DNA of 64,000 bases from Pectobacterium sp. CFBP8739 (GCF_013449375.1 NZ_JACDRR010000004.1:19369-83368); one strand, 5' to 3'; positions 9,672-20,921 are shown, counted from the stretch's first letter. Translations and numbers: made by a program. The notes: generated by a model from the sequence alone, not told the origin.

Positions 9672-10690
9672 TGAACGCGTCTGACGCTTCCATGACCGTC
9701 ATCGGTGCCGGTTCGTACGGCACCGCATTGGCCATTACGCTGGCGCGTAATGGCCATCGAGTTGTGCTGTGGGGCCACAACTCTGCACACATTCAGGCGT
9801 TAGAGGCTGCCCGCTGTAATCAGGCGTTTCTGCCGGATGTGCCTTTCCCCGATTCGCTACAGTTGGAAACCAATCTGGCGCAGGCGCTCGCTGCCAGCAG
9901 AAACGTGCTGGTTGTGGTGCCGAGCCATGTGTTTGGTGATGTTCTGCGTCAGTTGAAACCGTATTTACGAGCCGATGCACGTATCGTGTGGGCGACAAAA
10001 GGGCTGGAAGCCGAAACGGGACGTTTATTGCAGGATGTTGCCCGCGAAGCGTTGGGCGACACTATTCCGCTTGCGGTGGTCTCCGGCCCGACGTTTGCCA
10101 AAGAATTAGCGGCCGGTATGCCAACGGCGATTGCTCTGGCATCAACGGACAGTGAATTTGCCGACGACTTACAGCGGCTGCTGCACTGTGGGAAGAGCTT
10201 CCGCGTATACAGCAACCCGGATTTTATCGGCGTGCAACTGGGTGGGGCGGTGAAAAATGTCATCGCTATCGGTGCCGGGATGTCTGACGGCATTGGGTTT
10301 GGCGCGAATGCACGAACCGCATTGATCACCCGCGGGTTGGCAGAAATGACTCGGCTTGGCACGGCGCTGGGTGCCGATCCCTCGACTTTCATGGGGATGG
10401 CTGGGCTGGGCGATCTGGTGCTGACCTGTACTGATAATCAGTCCCGTAACCGGCGCTTCGGTATGATGCTCGGGCAGGGAATGGATGTACAGAGCGCGCA
10501 GGATAGTATTGGTCAGGTTGTTGAAGGGTATCGCAATACGAAAGAGGTGCTGGCGTTAGCGCAGCGCTACGGCGTTGAAATGCCGATTACCGAACAACTC
10601 TGGCAAGTTCTGTATTGCGGAAAAGACGCCCGAGAGGCGGCGCTGAGCCTACTGGGGCGCACGCGTAAAGACGAAACCGCCAGGTTATAA
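9671..10690 (+). CDS. gpsA: Glycerol-3-phosphate dehydrogenase [NAD(P)+]
   Basis: Reduces dihydroxyacetone phosphate to sn-glycerol 3-phosphate for phospholipid synthesis. It is a 339-residue cytoplasmic enzyme with the Rossmann motif [13 protein letters not shown], the conserved [11 protein letters not shown], the catalytic-lysine region [14 protein letters not shown] and [11 protein letters not shown] start at the ATG overlapping the secB stop; a TTG one codon earlier is also open. The 147 bp before cysE contain no gene. Confidence 0.97.
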   Translation: MNASDASMTVIGAGSYGTALAITLARNGHRVVLWGHNSAHIQALEAARCNQAFLPDVPFPDSLQLETNLAQALAASRNVLVVVPSHVFGDVLRQLKPYLRADARIVWATKGLEAETGRLLQDVAREALGDTIPLAVVSGPTFAKELAAGMPTAIALASTDSEFADDLQRLLHCGKSFRVYSNPDFIGVQLGGAVKNVIAIGAGMSDGIGFGANARTALITRGLAEMTRLGTALGADPSTFMGMAGLGDLVLTCTDNQSRNRRFGMMLGQGMDVQSAQDSIGQVVEGYRNTKEVLALAQRYGVEMPITEQLWQVLYCGKDAREAALSLLGRTRKDETARL

Positions 10691-10837
10691 AACACGTCGT
10701 TCTATGCTGCACTGGGCTTCCTAATCTGGGAGGCTCATAGTATGTTCATTTTCTTGTATGCGAGCGGCGGTGCTACTAAGCCTGCCGTTTGATAACAGAT
10801 ATACGTTGTGGTGTGTGGTATCTCGGAGAGTAAGGTG

Positions 10838-11659
10838 ATGTCGACAGAAGAACTGGAACTGGTCTGGACCAATATCAAAGCAGAAGCGCGCAGTCTTGCA
10901 GACTGTGAACCGATGCTGGCCAGCTTTTTTCATGCCACGTTGCTGAAGCACGAGAATCTGGGTAGCGCACTGAGCTATATGCTGGCGAACAAGCTGGCAA
11001 ATGCGATCATGCCCGCCATCGCTATTCGTGAAGTGGTGGAAGAAGCCTACGACGCCGATCCACAGATGATTATTTCTGCTGCGCGTGATATTCAGGCCGT
11101 CTGCCTGCGCGACCCCGCGGTGGATAAATACTCGACGCCATTGCTCTACCTGAAAGGGTTTCATGCACTACAAGCTTACCGTATTGGCCATTGGCTGTGG
11201 TCGCAGGATCGTAGAGCGTTGGCGGTCTACTTCCAAAATCAGATCTCGGTTTCTTTCGGCGTCGATATCCACCCAGCGGCGCGAATCGGTTGCGGGATCA
11301 TGCTCGATCATGCGACAGGTATTGTGATCGGCGAAACCGCGGTGGTTGAAAATGATGTCTCTATTTTGCAATCCGTGACGCTGGGCGGGACGGGTAAAAC
11401 GAGCGGCGATCGTCACCCTAAAATTCGCGAAGGCGTGATGATTGGTGCGGGTGCGAAAATTCTGGGGAACATTGAAGTGGGCTGTGGCGCGAAAATTGGC
11501 GCCGGTTCTGTCGTGCTGCAATCCGTTCCTCCACACACGACGGCGGCAGGTGTCCCCGCTCGTATTGTCGGTCGACCGGAAAGCGATAAACCGGCTATGG
11601 ATATGGATCAGTATTTCAACGGCATCAATCGTGGCTTCGAATATGGTGATGGTATTTAG
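10838..11659 (+). CDS. cysE: Serine O-acetyltransferase
   Basis: Makes O-acetylserine from serine and acetyl-CoA, the carbon skeleton for cysteine. The 273 residues match E. coli CysE: an alpha-helical N-terminal domain, then a left-handed beta-helix of hexapeptide repeats (VDIHPAARIGCGIMLDHATG, AVVENDVSILQSVTLGGTG). The C-terminal tail DQYFNGINRGFEYGDGI, with the terminal Ile, is the end that binds O-acetylserine sulfhydrylase. The start is placed at MSTEELELVW by homology; the frame is open ten codons further upstream. In E. coli trmL follows; here pagP does. Confidence 0.97.
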   Translation: MSTEELELVWTNIKAEARSLADCEPMLASFFHATLLKHENLGSALSYMLANKLANAIMPAIAIREVVEEAYDADPQMIISAARDIQAVCLRDPAVDKYSTPLLYLKGFHALQAYRIGHWLWSQDRRALAVYFQNQISVSFGVDIHPAARIGCGIMLDHATGIVIGETAVVENDVSILQSVTLGGTGKTSGDRHPKIREGVMIGAGAKILGNIEVGCGAKIGAGSVVLQSVPPHTTAAGVPARIVGRPESDKPAMDMDQYFNGINRGFEYGDGI

Positions 11660-11970
11660 CCTCTCAGCATCGGCGATTCACCGCTTTTGCTATCAATCTG
11701 GAACAGTTCCCCATCAGAGCATAAACCACCTATGAATAAGGTGGTTTTTTGCTATTTTTGCTAAGAAACGTCTGAAATCGGTACTGAATTCACTATCTAT
11801 TTAAGCAAGGTTGCTATTTATCCCTGCATAATAGAACGGATATTTTAGTTGACCGTTTATATAGGCAGATAGCGCAAGTTGAACTATATATTTTGGTAAC
11901 GACCAAGGATCACTTTGCTTGGATTGCCTTTGTTTGAATGGAATCGTGACGCTATTGCAGAGAACATGAT
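11660..11970. other. Intergenic region cysE-pagP
   Basis: Apart from the cysE terminator, this 311-bp stretch is AT-rich and should contain the pagP promoter. I looked for the PhoP direct repeat (GTTTA units 11 bp apart), since pagP is PhoP-controlled in Salmonella. I found only TATTTA units 17 bp apart, which do not fit. No gene is visible. Confidence 0.4.
11722..11750 (+). terminator. Rho-independent terminator after cysE
   Basis: AACCACC and GGTGGTT pair across a 9-nt loop and are followed by TTTT, a typical intrinsic terminator about 65 bases after the cysE stop. Confidence 0.8.
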
Positions 11971-12609
11971 ATGTATTTGAAGCGAACTGTAATCACGCTG
12001 AGTTTGAGTACACTCTTCGTTATCCCTTCCTTGAGCTACGCAGAAGCAGATATAAATAATACGGATAGCGTGGCTAACCGTACCCTTACAGCGGTCGATT
12101 CCAATGATTTGGCATCGGATAAGCAGAGTGAAAGCTGGTGGCAGAGAAGTAAAAATAACGTGTCTGCGACCTGGAATTCGCCGCAAAGCCACGATATTTA
12201 TATCCCAGCGATTACCTGGCACAACCGCTGGACGTACGATAAAGAAAAGACTGATCGATATAATGAAAGGCCGTGGGGCGCGGGCTACGGTGTTTCCCGT
12301 TTGGATAAAGACGGGGATTGGCACGGGCTTTATATTATGGCATTTAAAGATTCCTATAATAAATGGGAACCTATCGGTGGTTATGGTTATGAAAAGCGCT
12401 GGCGGCCAACCCGCGATCAGGATTTTCAACTGGGACTGGGTTTTACGGCTGGTGTAACCATGCGTGACAACTGGAACTATATTCCTATCCCTGTATTACT
12501 ACCTCTGGCATCAATTAGTTATAAAAAACTCTCTTTCCAGGCGACTTACATCCCCGGTACATATAATAACGGTAATGTTTTCTTTGCCTGGCTCAGATGG
12601 CAGATTTAA
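11971..12609 (+). CDS. pagP: Lipid A palmitoyltransferase PagP
   Basis: Outer-membrane beta-barrel enzyme that moves a palmitate from phospholipids to lipid A, raising resistance to cationic peptides. The 212 residues begin with a signal peptide ([15 protein letters not shown], cleavage near residue 25). The barrel keeps the PagP blocks [36 protein letters not shown] and [10 protein letters not shown]. The catalytic His (WHNRW) and Asp-Ser pair (KDS) are present. The stretch before the barrel is longer than in E. coli. A hairpin terminator follows. Confidence 0.93.
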   Translation: MYLKRTVITLSLSTLFVIPSLSYAEADINNTDSVANRTLTAVDSNDLASDKQSESWWQRSKNNVSATWNSPQSHDIYIPAITWHNRWTYDKEKTDRYNERPWGAGYGVSRLDKDGDWHGLYIMAFKDSYNKWEPIGGYGYEKRWRPTRDQDFQLGLGFTAGVTMRDNWNYIPIPVLLPLASISYKKLSFQATYIPGTYNNGNVFFAWLRWQI

Positions 12610-12622
12610 TTTTTCGGTTATC

Positions 12623-12662
12623 GAGCCTCCTTTATTTCATGAAAAGAGGCTCTAATTATTTG
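12623..12662 (+). terminator. Probable terminator after pagP
   Basis: GAGCCTC (12623-12629) pairs with GAGGCTC (12646-12652) across a 16-nt loop and is followed by an A/T-rich tract. It sits 14 bases after the pagP stop. The loop is long and the T-run interrupted, so it is only moderately convincing. Confidence 0.5.
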
Positions 12663-12858
12663 ATAAAATATTCCGTTGGCTGAATATATTTGGTGGTGTA
12701 AATGTTACTTGGGAAATGTTTATTTAATGCCGTTTCTCTCATTGTGACATTTACTCGTCCGTTTGTTTGTTATTTGTCCTGATGTAAACCACATTGACTG
12801 AAATTCATTCAGTCATCTCCGTTACAATGGCGAGACTTTTTCCTAAGCGGATGTTGTT

Positions 12859-13758
12859 GTGCCATTACTTACTATTACCACTATCTTGTGGGCATTTTCA
12901 TTCAGCCTGATTGGCGCATATCTGGCGGGTCAGGTTGATAGCTGGTTTTCTGCGATGTTCCGCCTGACAGCGGCGGCGGTGGTGTTTTTGCCGTTTTTAC
13001 GCTTTCGAGGCTATGCGCCACGCGTCATTTTCTTGTATCTGTTAGTGGGTGCTTGCCAACTCGGTATCATGTACCTGTTCGTTTTCCAGGCTTACTTGTA
13101 CCTGACCGTACCTGAGTTTTTACTCTTTACGGTGATGACGCCGCTGTACGTTACGCTGATTTATGATTTGCTTGCTCGGCAGCGTCTGCGCTGGGGCTAT
13201 GTCATGAGTGCTCTGCTGGCGGTATTCGGCGCAGCCGTGATCCACTATCACGGTGTAAGTGAGCATTTTTGGTGGGGATTCCTGCTGGTGCAAGCGGCTA
13301 ACGTGTGTTTTGCCGCAGGTCAGGTTGGCTACAAGCGCCTGATGGAGCTCCATCCGGTGCCGCAGCACTGTGCATTTTCCTGGTTTTACCTGGGGGCGGC
13401 GATCGTGACGATAACCGCGTGGCTGCTCTTCGGCAATCTGGACAAATTACCCACCACAACCTTGCAGTGGGGCGTACTGCTCTGGTTGGGGATTGGTGCT
13501 TCTGGCCTGGGTTATTTTATGTGGAACTACGGCGCAACCCAGGTGGATGCCGGAACGCTCAGCATAATGAATAACTTCCATGTGCCGGCTGGGCTCTTGG
13601 TTAACTTCGCTATCTGGCATAAAACGCCAGACTGGCTGAGCTTTATCGTGGGGACGATAATTATCACGTCCTCGCTGTGGGTACACCAGCGTTGGGTCGT
13701 GAAGCGTCCTTTACAAACGGTAAGTGCTCACAAGCGTGCTGACGCGCCGAACGAATAA
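12859..13758 (+). CDS. yigM: YigM-type DMT-superfamily transporter (probable biotin transporter)
   Basis: 299-residue inner-membrane protein of the drug/metabolite transporter (EamA) superfamily, with about ten hydrophobic segments from residue 3 ([21 protein letters not shown]) to about 280. E. coli YigM, a biotin uptake carrier, is its best match by sequence character and by position next to metR-metE. The start is a GTG; an in-frame stop 15 bases upstream leaves little choice. The coding end overlaps the convergent metR end by 95 bp. Substrate assignment is by homology and context. Confidence 0.82.
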   Translation: MPLLTITTILWAFSFSLIGAYLAGQVDSWFSAMFRLTAAAVVFLPFLRFRGYAPRVIFLYLLVGACQLGIMYLFVFQAYLYLTVPEFLLFTVMTPLYVTLIYDLLARQRLRWGYVMSALLAVFGAAVIHYHGVSEHFWWGFLLVQAANVCFAAGQVGYKRLMELHPVPQHCAFSWFYLGAAIVTITAWLLFGNLDKLPTTTLQWGVLLWLGIGASGLGYFMWNYGATQVDAGTLSIMNNFHVPAGLLVNFAIWHKTPDWLSFIVGTIIITSSLWVHQRWVVKRPLQTVSAHKRADAPNE

Positions 13759-14599
13759 ACGCATCAATCACCGGTTGGCGCTGCTCTCCGTCACGGACGG
13801 CGGCGTACAACCGGCTCCAAAGCCCATCACCCAGCGATTTGGTGACAATCAGTCCCTGACGCTCGAAGCTTTCCACTACCCAGTGCGGTAGCGCGGCGAT
13901 GCCCATACGAGCGGCGACCATCTGAATCAACAGCAGCGTATTATCCACGCTTTTCAGCGTAGGGCTGACGCCTGCCGGCTGCAAAAAGTGACGCCAGACA
14001 TCCAGCCGCTGCCGCTGTACCGGGTAGATCATCAGGGTCTCGGCGGTGAAATCCTCCGGTTCGATTTTTTCCTTTTTGGCCAGCGGATGATCGGGAGCCA
14101 GCACCAACCTGACTTCAAAATCAAACAGAGGCGAATAGTGCAGGCCACTGCGCGGCATGATGTCGGACGTCATGACCAGATCAAGTTCGCCTTGCTGGAG
14201 CGCTGGCTGAGGATCGAACGTCACGCCCGATTTAAAGTCCATCACTACCTGCGGCCAGTGCTGATGGAACTCGTCTAGTGCAGGCGTCAGCCACTGAATA
14301 CAGCTATGGCACTCGATGGCCAGACGCAGCATGGTCTGGTGCGGCTCATGGCAGGCCTGCAACGCCTGCTGGATTTGCGGTAACACCTGCTCTGCCAACT
14401 GCAACAGAATTTCTCCCTGAGGCGTAAAGCGCAGCGGCTGGCTTTTACGCACGAATAGCCTGAACCCAAGGCGCTGTTCCAGATCGCTGAATTGGTGGGA
14501 TAACGCCGATTGAGTTTGATGAAGTGCAGCGGCAGCGGCGGCTAACGATCCGGTATTGCGCAGTGCTTGCAGCGTTCGCAGGTGTTTGAATTCGATCAT
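13664..14599 (-). CDS. metR: LysR-type regulator of methionine genes MetR
   Basis: Homocysteine-responsive activator of metE and other methionine genes. The 311 residues have the LysR winged helix-turn-helix at about 1-60 ([33 protein letters not shown] contains the helix-turn-helix) and a periplasmic-binding-protein-like effector domain behind it. It is divergent from metE with a 104-bp shared control region, as in E. coli. Its last 32 codons overlap the 3' end of the convergent yigM gene. Confidence 0.95.
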   Translation of the reverse strand: MIEFKHLRTLQALRNTGSLAAAAAALHQTQSALSHQFSDLEQRLGFRLFVRKSQPLRFTPQGEILLQLAEQVLPQIQQALQACHEPHQTMLRLAIECHSCIQWLTPALDEFHQHWPQVVMDFKSGVTFDPQPALQQGELDLVMTSDIMPRSGLHYSPLFDFEVRLVLAPDHPLAKKEKIEPEDFTAETLMIYPVQRQRLDVWRHFLQPAGVSPTLKSVDNTLLLIQMVAARMGIAALPHWVVESFERQGLIVTKSLGDGLWSRLYAAVRDGEQRQPVIDAFIRSARQHACEHLPFVKDASRPNAGVPTART

Positions 14600-14663
14600 G
14601 AGAGTCCTTCACAGTGACAGTGAATAAATTGCGCTTGTAGTTACTACACTACCTGCGGATTAT

Positions 14664-14687
14664 GGATGTGTAAACATCTGGACGGCT
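14664..14687 (+). promoter_or_regulatory. Three tandem met boxes (MetJ operator) before metE
   Basis: Three contiguous 8-mers, GGATGTGT, AAACATCT and GGACGGCT, match the MetJ consensus AGACGTCT at 5, 6 and 6 of 8 positions. They end 16 bases before the metE start. MetJ with S-adenosylmethionine represses methionine genes by binding tandem boxes of this kind. The call is by eye; no binding data are implied. Confidence 0.65.
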
Positions 14688-14703
14688 AAATGAGGAATTA
14701 ACG

Positions 14704-16968
14704 ATGGCGATTGTGAATCACACACTGGGTTTTCCGCGCGTTGGATTACGCCGTGAACTGAAAAAAGCGCAGGAAAGCTACTGGGCGGGTAACGCGACAC
14801 AGGAAGCGCTGCTGACCGTTGGACGTGAGCTGCGTGCGCGTCATTGGCAGCAACAGAAGGATGCTGGCGTTGATCTGCTGCCAGTGGGTGATTTCGCCTG
14901 GTACGACCATGTACTGACCACCAGTCTGCTGCTGGGTAACGTACCCGCACGTCATCAGAATGAAGACGGCTCGGTCGATTTGGATACACTGTTCCGTATT
15001 GGCCGTGGACGTGCGCCAACCGGCCAGCCTGCCGCTGCCGCTGAAATGACCAAGTGGTTTAACACTAACTATCACTACATGGTGCCAGAGTTCACCAAAG
15101 GGCAGCAGTTCAAGTTGACCTGGACACAACTGCTGGATGAAGTGGATGAAGCACTGGCGCTGGGCCATAACGTGAAGCCTGTTTTGTTAGGCCCAGTTAC
15201 CTATCTGTGGCTGGGTAAAGTGAAAGGTGAGCAGTTTGATCGTCTGTCGCTGCTACAGGATATTCTGCCTGTTTATCAGCAGGTGCTGGCTGAACTGGCG
15301 AAACGCGGGATTGAGTGGGTGCAGATTGATGAACCTGCGCTGGCGCTGGAACTGCCGCAAGCGTGGCTGGCCGCGTTTAAACCGGCTTACGATGCGTTGC
15401 AGGGTTCGGTGAAGCTGCTGCTGACGACCTATTTTGATAGCGTGAGCCAGAATCTGGAAACGATTAAAGCGCTGCCGGTTCAGGGGCTGCATATTGATCT
15501 GGTGCACGGTAAGGATGATGCCGCGACGCTGAGCGCCCAACTGCCTGCTCATTGGGTACTGTCTCTGGGGGTGATTAACGGCCGTAACGTATGGCGCGCC
15601 GATCTGAGCAATTGGTTCGAGCGTCTGCAACCGTTGGTGGGAACGCGCGATCTGTGGCTGGGTAGCTCATGCTCACTGCTGCATAGCCCTATCGATCTGA
15701 GTGTAGAAGTGCGTCTGGATGATGAAGTGAAGAGCTGGTTTGCCTTTGCGATTCAGAAATGTGCGGAGCTGTCACTGTTGTCTCAGGCATTGAATAGCGG
15801 CAACGGTCAGGCACTGGAAGCCTACAGCGCGCCGATTCGCGCCCGTCGTACCTCAACGCGTGTGAATAACGCCGCCGTTGCGCAGCGTCTGGCAGCGATT
15901 ACCGCACAGGACAGCCAGCGTCAGAACGTGTATTCGGTGCGTGCGGATGCTCAGCGTGAGCGCTTTAATCTGCCAGCATGGCCGACGACCACGATTGGTT
16001 CTTTCCCGCAGACCACGGAAATTCGCGGCTTGCGTCTGGATTTCAAACAGGGGCGCCTGGATGGCAATAACTATCGCACCGGCATTGCCGAGCACATCAA
16101 GCAGGCTGTCGCTGAGCAAGAGCGTCTGGGGCTGGATGTGCTGGTGCACGGTGAAGCCGAGCGTAACGACATGGTGGAGTATTTCGGTGAGCATCTGGAT
16201 GGGTTTATTTTTACCCAGAATGGCTGGGTACAGAGCTACGGTTCTCGCTGTGTGAAACCGCCTGTCATCATTGGTGATGTGAGCCGTCCAGAAGCGATCA
16301 CCGTTGAATGGGCGAAATACGCACAGTCTCTGACCGACAAGCCGATGAAAGGCATGCTGACCGGTCCGGTGACCATCCTGTGCTGGTCGTTCCCGCGTGA
16401 AGACGTCACGCGTGAAACTATCGCTAAACAGATTGCACTGGCGCTGCGTGATGAAGTGGCAGATTTGGAAGCCGCAGGTATTGGCATCATCCAGATTGAC
16501 GAACCGGCGCTGCGTGAAGGTCTGCCGCTGCACCGCTCGGACTGGGACGCGTATCTGACCTGGGCAGTGGACGCTTTCCGCCTGAATGCCGCCGTGGCGA
16601 AAGATGATACGCAGATCCATACCCACATGTGTTATTGCGAGTTCAACGACATCATGGATTCTATCGCCGCACTGGACGCCGACGTGATTACGATTGAAAC
16701 CTCTCGTTCCGATATGGAACTGCTTGAGTCGTTTGAAGAGTTCGAGTACCCGAATGAAATTGGCCCCGGTGTTTATGATATCCACTCCCCGAACGTACCG
16801 AGCGTGGAGTGGATGGAAGATCTGCTGAAGAAAGCGGCACAGCGTATTCCCGCTGAACGCCTGTGGGTGAACCCGGATTGCGGTTTGAAAACCCGCGGCT
16901 GGCCGGAAACGCGTCAGGCTCTGGCGAATATGGTTCAGGCAGCACAGCGTCTGCGTGAAACTCAGTAA
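14704..16968 (+). CDS. metE: Cobalamin-independent methionine synthase
   Basis: 5-methyltetrahydropteroyltriglutamate-homocysteine methyltransferase, which makes methionine without vitamin B12. The 754 residues equal the E. coli enzyme. The N-terminal barrel starts with [19 protein letters not shown]. The C-terminal barrel has [28 protein letters not shown] and the zinc ligands in [11 protein letters not shown] and [16 protein letters not shown] ribosome site precedes the ATG. Divergent from its activator metR, preceded by met boxes, and closed by a strong terminator. Confidence 0.98.
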   Translation: MAIVNHTLGFPRVGLRRELKKAQESYWAGNATQEALLTVGRELRARHWQQQKDAGVDLLPVGDFAWYDHVLTTSLLLGNVPARHQNEDGSVDLDTLFRIGRGRAPTGQPAAAAEMTKWFNTNYHYMVPEFTKGQQFKLTWTQLLDEVDEALALGHNVKPVLLGPVTYLWLGKVKGEQFDRLSLLQDILPVYQQVLAELAKRGIEWVQIDEPALALELPQAWLAAFKPAYDALQGSVKLLLTTYFDSVSQNLETIKALPVQGLHIDLVHGKDDAATLSAQLPAHWVLSLGVINGRNVWRADLSNWFERLQPLVGTRDLWLGSSCSLLHSPIDLSVEVRLDDEVKSWFAFAIQKCAELSLLSQALNSGNGQALEAYSAPIRARRTSTRVNNAAVAQRLAAITAQDSQRQNVYSVRADAQRERFNLPAWPTTTIGSFPQTTEIRGLRLDFKQGRLDGNNYRTGIAEHIKQAVAEQERLGLDVLVHGEAERNDMVEYFGEHLDGFIFTQNGWVQSYGSRCVKPPVIIGDVSRPEAITVEWAKYAQSLTDKPMKGMLTGPVTILCWSFPREDVTRETIAKQIALALRDEVADLEAAGIGIIQIDEPALREGLPLHRSDWDAYLTWAVDAFRLNAAVAKDDTQIHTHMCYCEFNDIMDSIAALDADVITIETSRSDMELLESFEEFEYPNEIGPGVYDIHSPNVPSVEWMEDLLKKAAQRIPAERLWVNPDCGLKTRGWPETRQALANMVQAAQRLRETQ

Positions 16969-16986
16969 TAGTTAATGGCTAATGCT

Positions 16987-17018
16987 ATCAGGGAGGCGAT
17001 GGCCTCCCTGATTTTTTT
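16987..17018 (+). terminator. Rho-independent terminator after metE
   Basis: ATCAGGGAGG pairs with CCTCCCTGAT around a short GCGATGG loop and is followed by TTTTTTT. It lies about 20 bases after the metE stop. Confidence 0.88.
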
Positions 17019-17254
17019 ACAGCTAACGAGTAGATAAAAATACGCACTATTTTTCGTCGTATCTCGATTGTTTATTATTTCTCCCCTGCAAATTTTCTTC
17101 CTTCCCGAAAATTAACTATATTGTCTTTCCTTTAATAAAATCGCCGCGCTATCCCCCTTGTTTTTCTGCATTGACTGGTAGGTTATTTGTCGAAAAGGAT
17201 TATTTATCCGCTATCAATATATTTATTCCTCGTCGGAGTTAATCGACGCCGTCA

Positions 17255-17281
17255 TAAAGCTAGGGAAGATTGTGCCGATAA
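17255..17281 (+). promoter_or_regulatory. Sigma-28 (FliA) promoter of the chemoreceptor gene
   Basis: TAAA (17255-17258), exactly 15 bases, then GCCGATAA (17274-17281) is a perfect fit to the flagellar/chemotaxis sigma factor consensus TAAA-N15-GCCGATAA. It points at the chemoreceptor gene and implies a leader of roughly 215 nt. The rest of the 537-bp gap (16969-17505) holds the metE terminator and AT-rich sequence with no gene visible. Confidence 0.88.
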
Positions 17282-17505
17282 GGTAGACGGCATGGAGGCG
17301 GCTCTGGGTTTACCAATAGAGCGAGGTTGTTTGTATTTTTTAACGTTTTATTTATGTTGAAAGTGCACCTGCAATTACTCATTTATGGGTATTTATATAC
17401 ACCCGTAAAGCCTATTTATTTTCCCGAAAAACGATAATTCCCCACTCTGCGGCGTTATTAGACGAGCAGCAGTCATTATTATGTATTACCTAAAAGGAGT
17501 GAGAC

Positions 17506-19167
17506 ATGAGTTTAGCAAATTGGCGAATTGGCTATCGATTAGGAGGCGGATTTGCCATCTTGATTCTGATGTTATTTACCGTGAGTATTTTTTCTTTGTC
17601 TAAACTGTCCTCTTTTCAGGATGGTGCCAGAGATATCGTCAAAGAGGTTTATCCGCAAACGGTAGATGCTACTGACCTCATCGATAACGTGAATGGGCAT
17701 TTTGTCGCTTATTTGCAGATGATGCTGGTATCCGGTCAGGATCAGCGTCAGGAGTATGTCGATCGGATTATGGCGTACCGCAAGGAAATTAGCCGCCTAC
17801 TCGACAATCTGGAAAGCAATGTCTCAGGCGAGCATGCCCGTAAACAGGTAGGTGTTATCCGCGGGCTTCGTGCCGAGTTCATCAAGTCTGGCGATAAAAT
17901 TATTAGTGATGCGCTGGCGGGTAATAACGACGTTGCTGTGAAGGAATTCAATAGCAACCTGAACGTCATTCAGCGCAATTACCGTGACTCGGTGAAGCAG
18001 TTGGTGAATTACCAAAATGATGCGATGGATAACTCTGTCGAGACCATGGCTGAGGTATACAGCAACACCCGCATGATTTTGCTGCTTATTTTGGCGCTGG
18101 GTGCCGTATTTGGGGCGCTGATTGCCTGGGCGATCACGCGCAGTGTAACCCGTCCAATAGAGCAGGCTTTGCAAGTGGCAGACAGAGTGGCACAGGGCGA
18201 TCTGACTTCACGCATCACGGTGACCAGCAAGGATGAAACCGGCTTGCTGTTGCAAGCGTTGGATCGCATGAACACCAGCCTGAGCACGATTGTCGGCCAG
18301 GTGCGTGATGGGGCGGAAACGATCTCGACAGCGGCGTCACAAATCACGGCCGGTAATCAGGATCTGTCATCGCGTACTGAAGAGCAGGCCAGCTCGCTGG
18401 AAGAAACCGCTGCCTCAATGGAGCAACTGGCATCCACCATTAAAAACACGGCAGAAAATACCCATCAGGCGACGGAGATTGCCAATAAGGCGACCGGTGC
18501 GGCGAAACAAAGCGGTGATGTCATGCTTTCCGTGACGCAAAAAATGCGCGGCATTCGTGATTCATCCCAGCGTATGGCGGAAATCATCGGCGTGATTGAT
18601 GGCATCGCTTTCCAGACCAACATTCTGGCGCTGAATGCCGCCGTTGAAGCCGCGCGTGCGGGTGAGCAAGGGCGTGGTTTTGCGGTGGTGGCGGGGGAAG
18701 TCCGTTCTCTGGCACAGCGTAGTGCGACCGCCGCGCGGGAGATTAAGGATTTGATCGACGATTCCGTAAGCAAAATTCGTGAAGGCATGGAACTGGTTGA
18801 TACCGCTGAAGAAATGATGGGTGGATTAACGGCCCACGTGAAGGACGTACACGACATTATCAGCGAGATTTCGCAGGCCAGTCGTGAACAGAGCGATGGG
18901 ATTAACCAGATGAATCTGGCGATTGGACAGATTGATACCACGACCCAGCAGAATGCGGCTCTGGTTGAAGAGTCTGCCTCTGCGGCGCTGTCTCTGCAAG
19001 GCCAAGCCTCCGTTCTGGCGGAATCCGTGAGTGCGTTTAAGCTGCTGTCTTATGGCAGTGGCAAAACCGCTGCGTACGCCTCAGCGCCCGTGCGTACCCC
19101 AACGCTGTCTTTAGCACCTGCTACGGTGAAAGGTCAGGGCAATAACGGCGATTGGACGTCGTTCTAA
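17506..19167 (+). CDS. Methyl-accepting chemotaxis protein
   Basis: Transmembrane chemoreceptor of 553 residues. Membrane segment 1 lies at about 10-30, a four-helix periplasmic sensor at about 33-190, membrane segment 2 at about 190-210, and a HAMP domain ([19 protein letters not shown]) behind it. The long signalling coiled coil has the highly conserved tip [20 protein letters not shown]. The ligand cannot be read from sequence. The C-terminal DWTSF fits the xWxxF tether that recruits CheR and CheB, so it may be a major receptor of the Tar/Tsr type. Expressed from a flagellar promoter; inserted between metE and ysgA relative to E. coli. Confidence 0.95.
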   Translation: MSLANWRIGYRLGGGFAILILMLFTVSIFSLSKLSSFQDGARDIVKEVYPQTVDATDLIDNVNGHFVAYLQMMLVSGQDQRQEYVDRIMAYRKEISRLLDNLESNVSGEHARKQVGVIRGLRAEFIKSGDKIISDALAGNNDVAVKEFNSNLNVIQRNYRDSVKQLVNYQNDAMDNSVETMAEVYSNTRMILLLILALGAVFGALIAWAITRSVTRPIEQALQVADRVAQGDLTSRITVTSKDETGLLLQALDRMNTSLSTIVGQVRDGAETISTAASQITAGNQDLSSRTEEQASSLEETAASMEQLASTIKNTAENTHQATEIANKATGAAKQSGDVMLSVTQKMRGIRDSSQRMAEIIGVIDGIAFQTNILALNAAVEAARAGEQGRGFAVVAGEVRSLAQRSATAAREIKDLIDDSVSKIREGMELVDTAEEMMGGLTAHVKDVHDIISEISQASREQSDGINQMNLAIGQIDTTTQQNAALVEESASAALSLQGQASVLAESVSAFKLLSYGSGKTAAYASAPVRTPTLSLAPATVKGQGNNGDWTSF

Positions 19168-19197
19168 CGCTGTTTGTCTTTGTCACGCGGTAAAACA

Positions 19198-19226
19198 CAA
19201 ACGCCCCCGGTGACCGGTGGCGTTTT
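19198..19226. terminator. Probable bidirectional terminator between chemoreceptor and ysgA genes
   Basis: AACGCC and GGCGTT, with the inner CCGG/CCGG pair, form an imperfect GC-rich hairpin followed by TTTT on the plus strand and AAACAC (TGTGTTT on the minus strand) on the other side. It sits between two convergent genes. Confidence 0.55.
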
Positions 19227-19261
19227 AGCGAATAGCTAAGTATGAAAACGGTGTGGTGACG

Positions 19262-20089
19262 TTACGCCACGCCGTTTTTCTGGAACCACGCCAGCATACG
19301 CTGCCAGCCGTCTTGTGCCGATTCTTCATGGTAGCTGGGGCGGTAATCGGCATGGAAAGCATGACCAGCCTCGGGGTAGACGATGATATCTGCCGCTGCA
19401 TTGGCTGCGCGTAGCGCTTGCCGCATCGTATCAACCTGTGTCAACGGAATCCCTTCGTCCTTCGCGCCATATAACCCCAGCACAGGTGCTTCCAATTCCG
19501 TGGCAATATCGACCGGATGTTTGGGGCTATTCAGCGTTTTCTCCCCCGTAAACTTACCGTACCAGGCAACGCCTGCCTTGAGCTGCGGGTTGTGTGCGGC
19601 GTAGAGCCAGGTGATGCGCCCACCCCAACAGAAACCGGTGATCGCCAGCTTACTGGCATCGCCGCCCTGTTTAATCGCCCAGTTGGCGGTGCGATCAAGA
19701 TCGGACAGCACCTGCGTATCCGGCACCTTATACACCAGTTCGGTCAGGAGCCGCTGAATGTCGTTATAGTGGCTGGGGTTACCCTGACGGAAATACAGCT
19801 CTGGCGCAATCGCCATATAGCCCTGTTTGGCCAGCCTGCGGCAAACGTCTTGAATGTGTTGATGAACGCCGAAAATCTCCTGCACCACCAGAACGATAGG
19901 GAGCGGCTTGTCATGCTTCGCCGGTCTGGCGATATACGCAGGTAGTTGCTCACCCTGAGAAGAAATAGTGGTTTCACTGGCAATAATACCGACGGAATCC
20001 GTGGTAATGATGGAGGCGGTCTGCGGTTCCACCGCCGGGGACAGCCCCTGAGGAAGATGTTTGAAGGTCGTCTGTTCATCAGTCTTCAT
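19262..20089 (-). CDS. ysgA: Dienelactone hydrolase family protein (YsgA-like)
   Basis: Alpha/beta hydrolase of the dienelactone hydrolase family, 275 residues. The nucleophile motif is GFCWGG (Cys in the elbow, as in dienelactone hydrolases). The acid is probably the Asp of GAKDEGIP and the His is in [16 protein letters not shown] true physiological substrate is not known for YsgA. The start at MKTDEQ is preceded by AGGAGA at good spacing; an open frame extends six codons further. In E. coli ysgA sits between metE and udp, as here apart from the inserted accessory genes. Confidence 0.88.
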   Translation of the reverse strand: MKTDEQTTFKHLPQGLSPAVEPQTASIITTDSVGIIASETTISSQGEQLPAYIARPAKHDKPLPIVLVVQEIFGVHQHIQDVCRRLAKQGYMAIAPELYFRQGNPSHYNDIQRLLTELVYKVPDTQVLSDLDRTANWAIKQGGDASKLAITGFCWGGRITWLYAAHNPQLKAGVAWYGKFTGEKTLNSPKHPVDIATELEAPVLGLYGAKDEGIPLTQVDTMRQALRAANAAADIIVYPEAGHAFHADYRPSYHEESAQDGWQRMLAWFQKNGVA

Positions 20090-20156
20090 TACGCGCTCTC
20101 CTGTCATCGATGAAGCGTTGCTAGTGGGATTGTGCCTACAGTGTGTTGAGATGTAC

Positions 20157-20834
20157 TTACAGCGTGCTGAGATAGTCTTCGAAGCGTTTTCCTTTCTCTG
20201 GCCTGAAGTATAGGCCGGTCTCCGCCACTGACGTGAGGTTATCTACCCGTAGATTACGAAAGTCTGAACGAGTTTCACACCATATCGTGAGTAACCATAC
20301 GGTATCAAACAGGGTTAAACCAAGGGGACGGGCGACTCGATCACTCTCTCTTCCTTGCAGATCAACATAGGTAATACGCAATTTGAGCCTGTTACGAATG
20401 GCCAGACGAAGAAAAGCCAGATGATTTATGGCCCTCTCATTTTCCTCGGTATGTCGAGAAACCGCTCTGAGAGGAAGCAACTTATAGGTCTCTGCTTTTT
20501 TGGCGCCAATCACCGCGCTGATTTTTGCTGAAACTCGGCTGGCCGCTGCGGAAAGCATGTCATCGCCTCGGACACCTATCAGCCGCATTCCCAGCATAAT
20601 GGCGTCCAGTTCATCTGGGTCAAAGTTAAGCGGGGGAAGGAAGTAGTCTTTTTCAAGTAGGTAACCGAGTCCCGATTCACCGCGAATAGGGGCACCGATG
20701 GTTTGTAGTGCCGCCATGTCCCTGTAGATCGTTCTGACCGATACATTCAACGCTTGAGCTAATATTTCCGCTGATACTGGGTGTACGCGGCCGCGAAGAT
20801 GGTCAAGTAAAGAGAGTAGCCGAATTGTTTTCAT
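20157..20834 (-). CDS. HTH and WYL-domain transcriptional regulator (YafY/DeoR-like)
   Basis: 225-residue regulator: an N-terminal winged helix-turn-helix (about 1-60, [35 protein letters not shown]) and a C-terminal WYL domain (about 130-215, with [21 protein letters not shown]). WYL domains sense ligands or nucleic acid; the effector is unknown. It is divergent from the ABM-domain gene, and a perfect 37-bp palindrome covers both promoters. The predicted transcript start lies only about two bases before the ATG and no ribosome site is visible, so the mRNA may be leaderless. Confidence 0.85.
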   Translation of the reverse strand: MKTIRLLSLLDHLRGRVHPVSAEILAQALNVSVRTIYRDMAALQTIGAPIRGESGLGYLLEKDYFLPPLNFDPDELDAIMLGMRLIGVRGDDMLSAAASRVSAKISAVIGAKKAETYKLLPLRAVSRHTEENERAINHLAFLRLAIRNRLKLRITYVDLQGRESDRVARPLGLTLFDTVWLLTIWCETRSDFRNLRVDNLTSVAETGLYFRPEKGKRFEDYLSTL

Positions 20835-20842
20835 GAGAAGAG

Positions 20843-20881
20843 ATTACACCACCCTGACAAGTTCTGTCAGGGTGGTGTAAT
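20843..20881. promoter_or_regulatory. Symmetric divergent promoters inside a perfect palindromic operator
   Basis: Two 16-bp arms (20844-20859 and 20865-20880, TTACACCACCCTGACA and its exact complement) flank a 5-nt spacer. Each arm pair contains a complete promoter: for the plus strand, CTGACA (20854-20859), 16 bp, TGTAAT (20876-20881); for the minus strand the mirror image, ending at 20843. A dimeric regulator bound here would block both genes at once. The probable binder is the adjacent WYL protein; that is inference. Confidence 0.82.
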
Positions 20882-20921
20882 ACGATTCAGACTTCATATC
20901 ATCCTGATAACGGAGTTCATC

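Noticed and set aside
11761..11970. PhoP box upstream of pagP
   Set aside because: The T/A-rich TATTTA units are 17 bp apart, not 11, and do not fit the PhoP direct repeat.
14600..14663. MetR site (TGAA-N5-TTCA) between metR and metE
   Set aside because: Only TGAATAAATTGCG is present, too weak a match; MetR control is likely from context but no site can be shown.
15853..16785. 310-codon antisense frame inside metE
   Set aside because: Lies wholly opposite a strongly conserved gene; no recognisable motifs; typical antisense shadow of GC-rich codon use.
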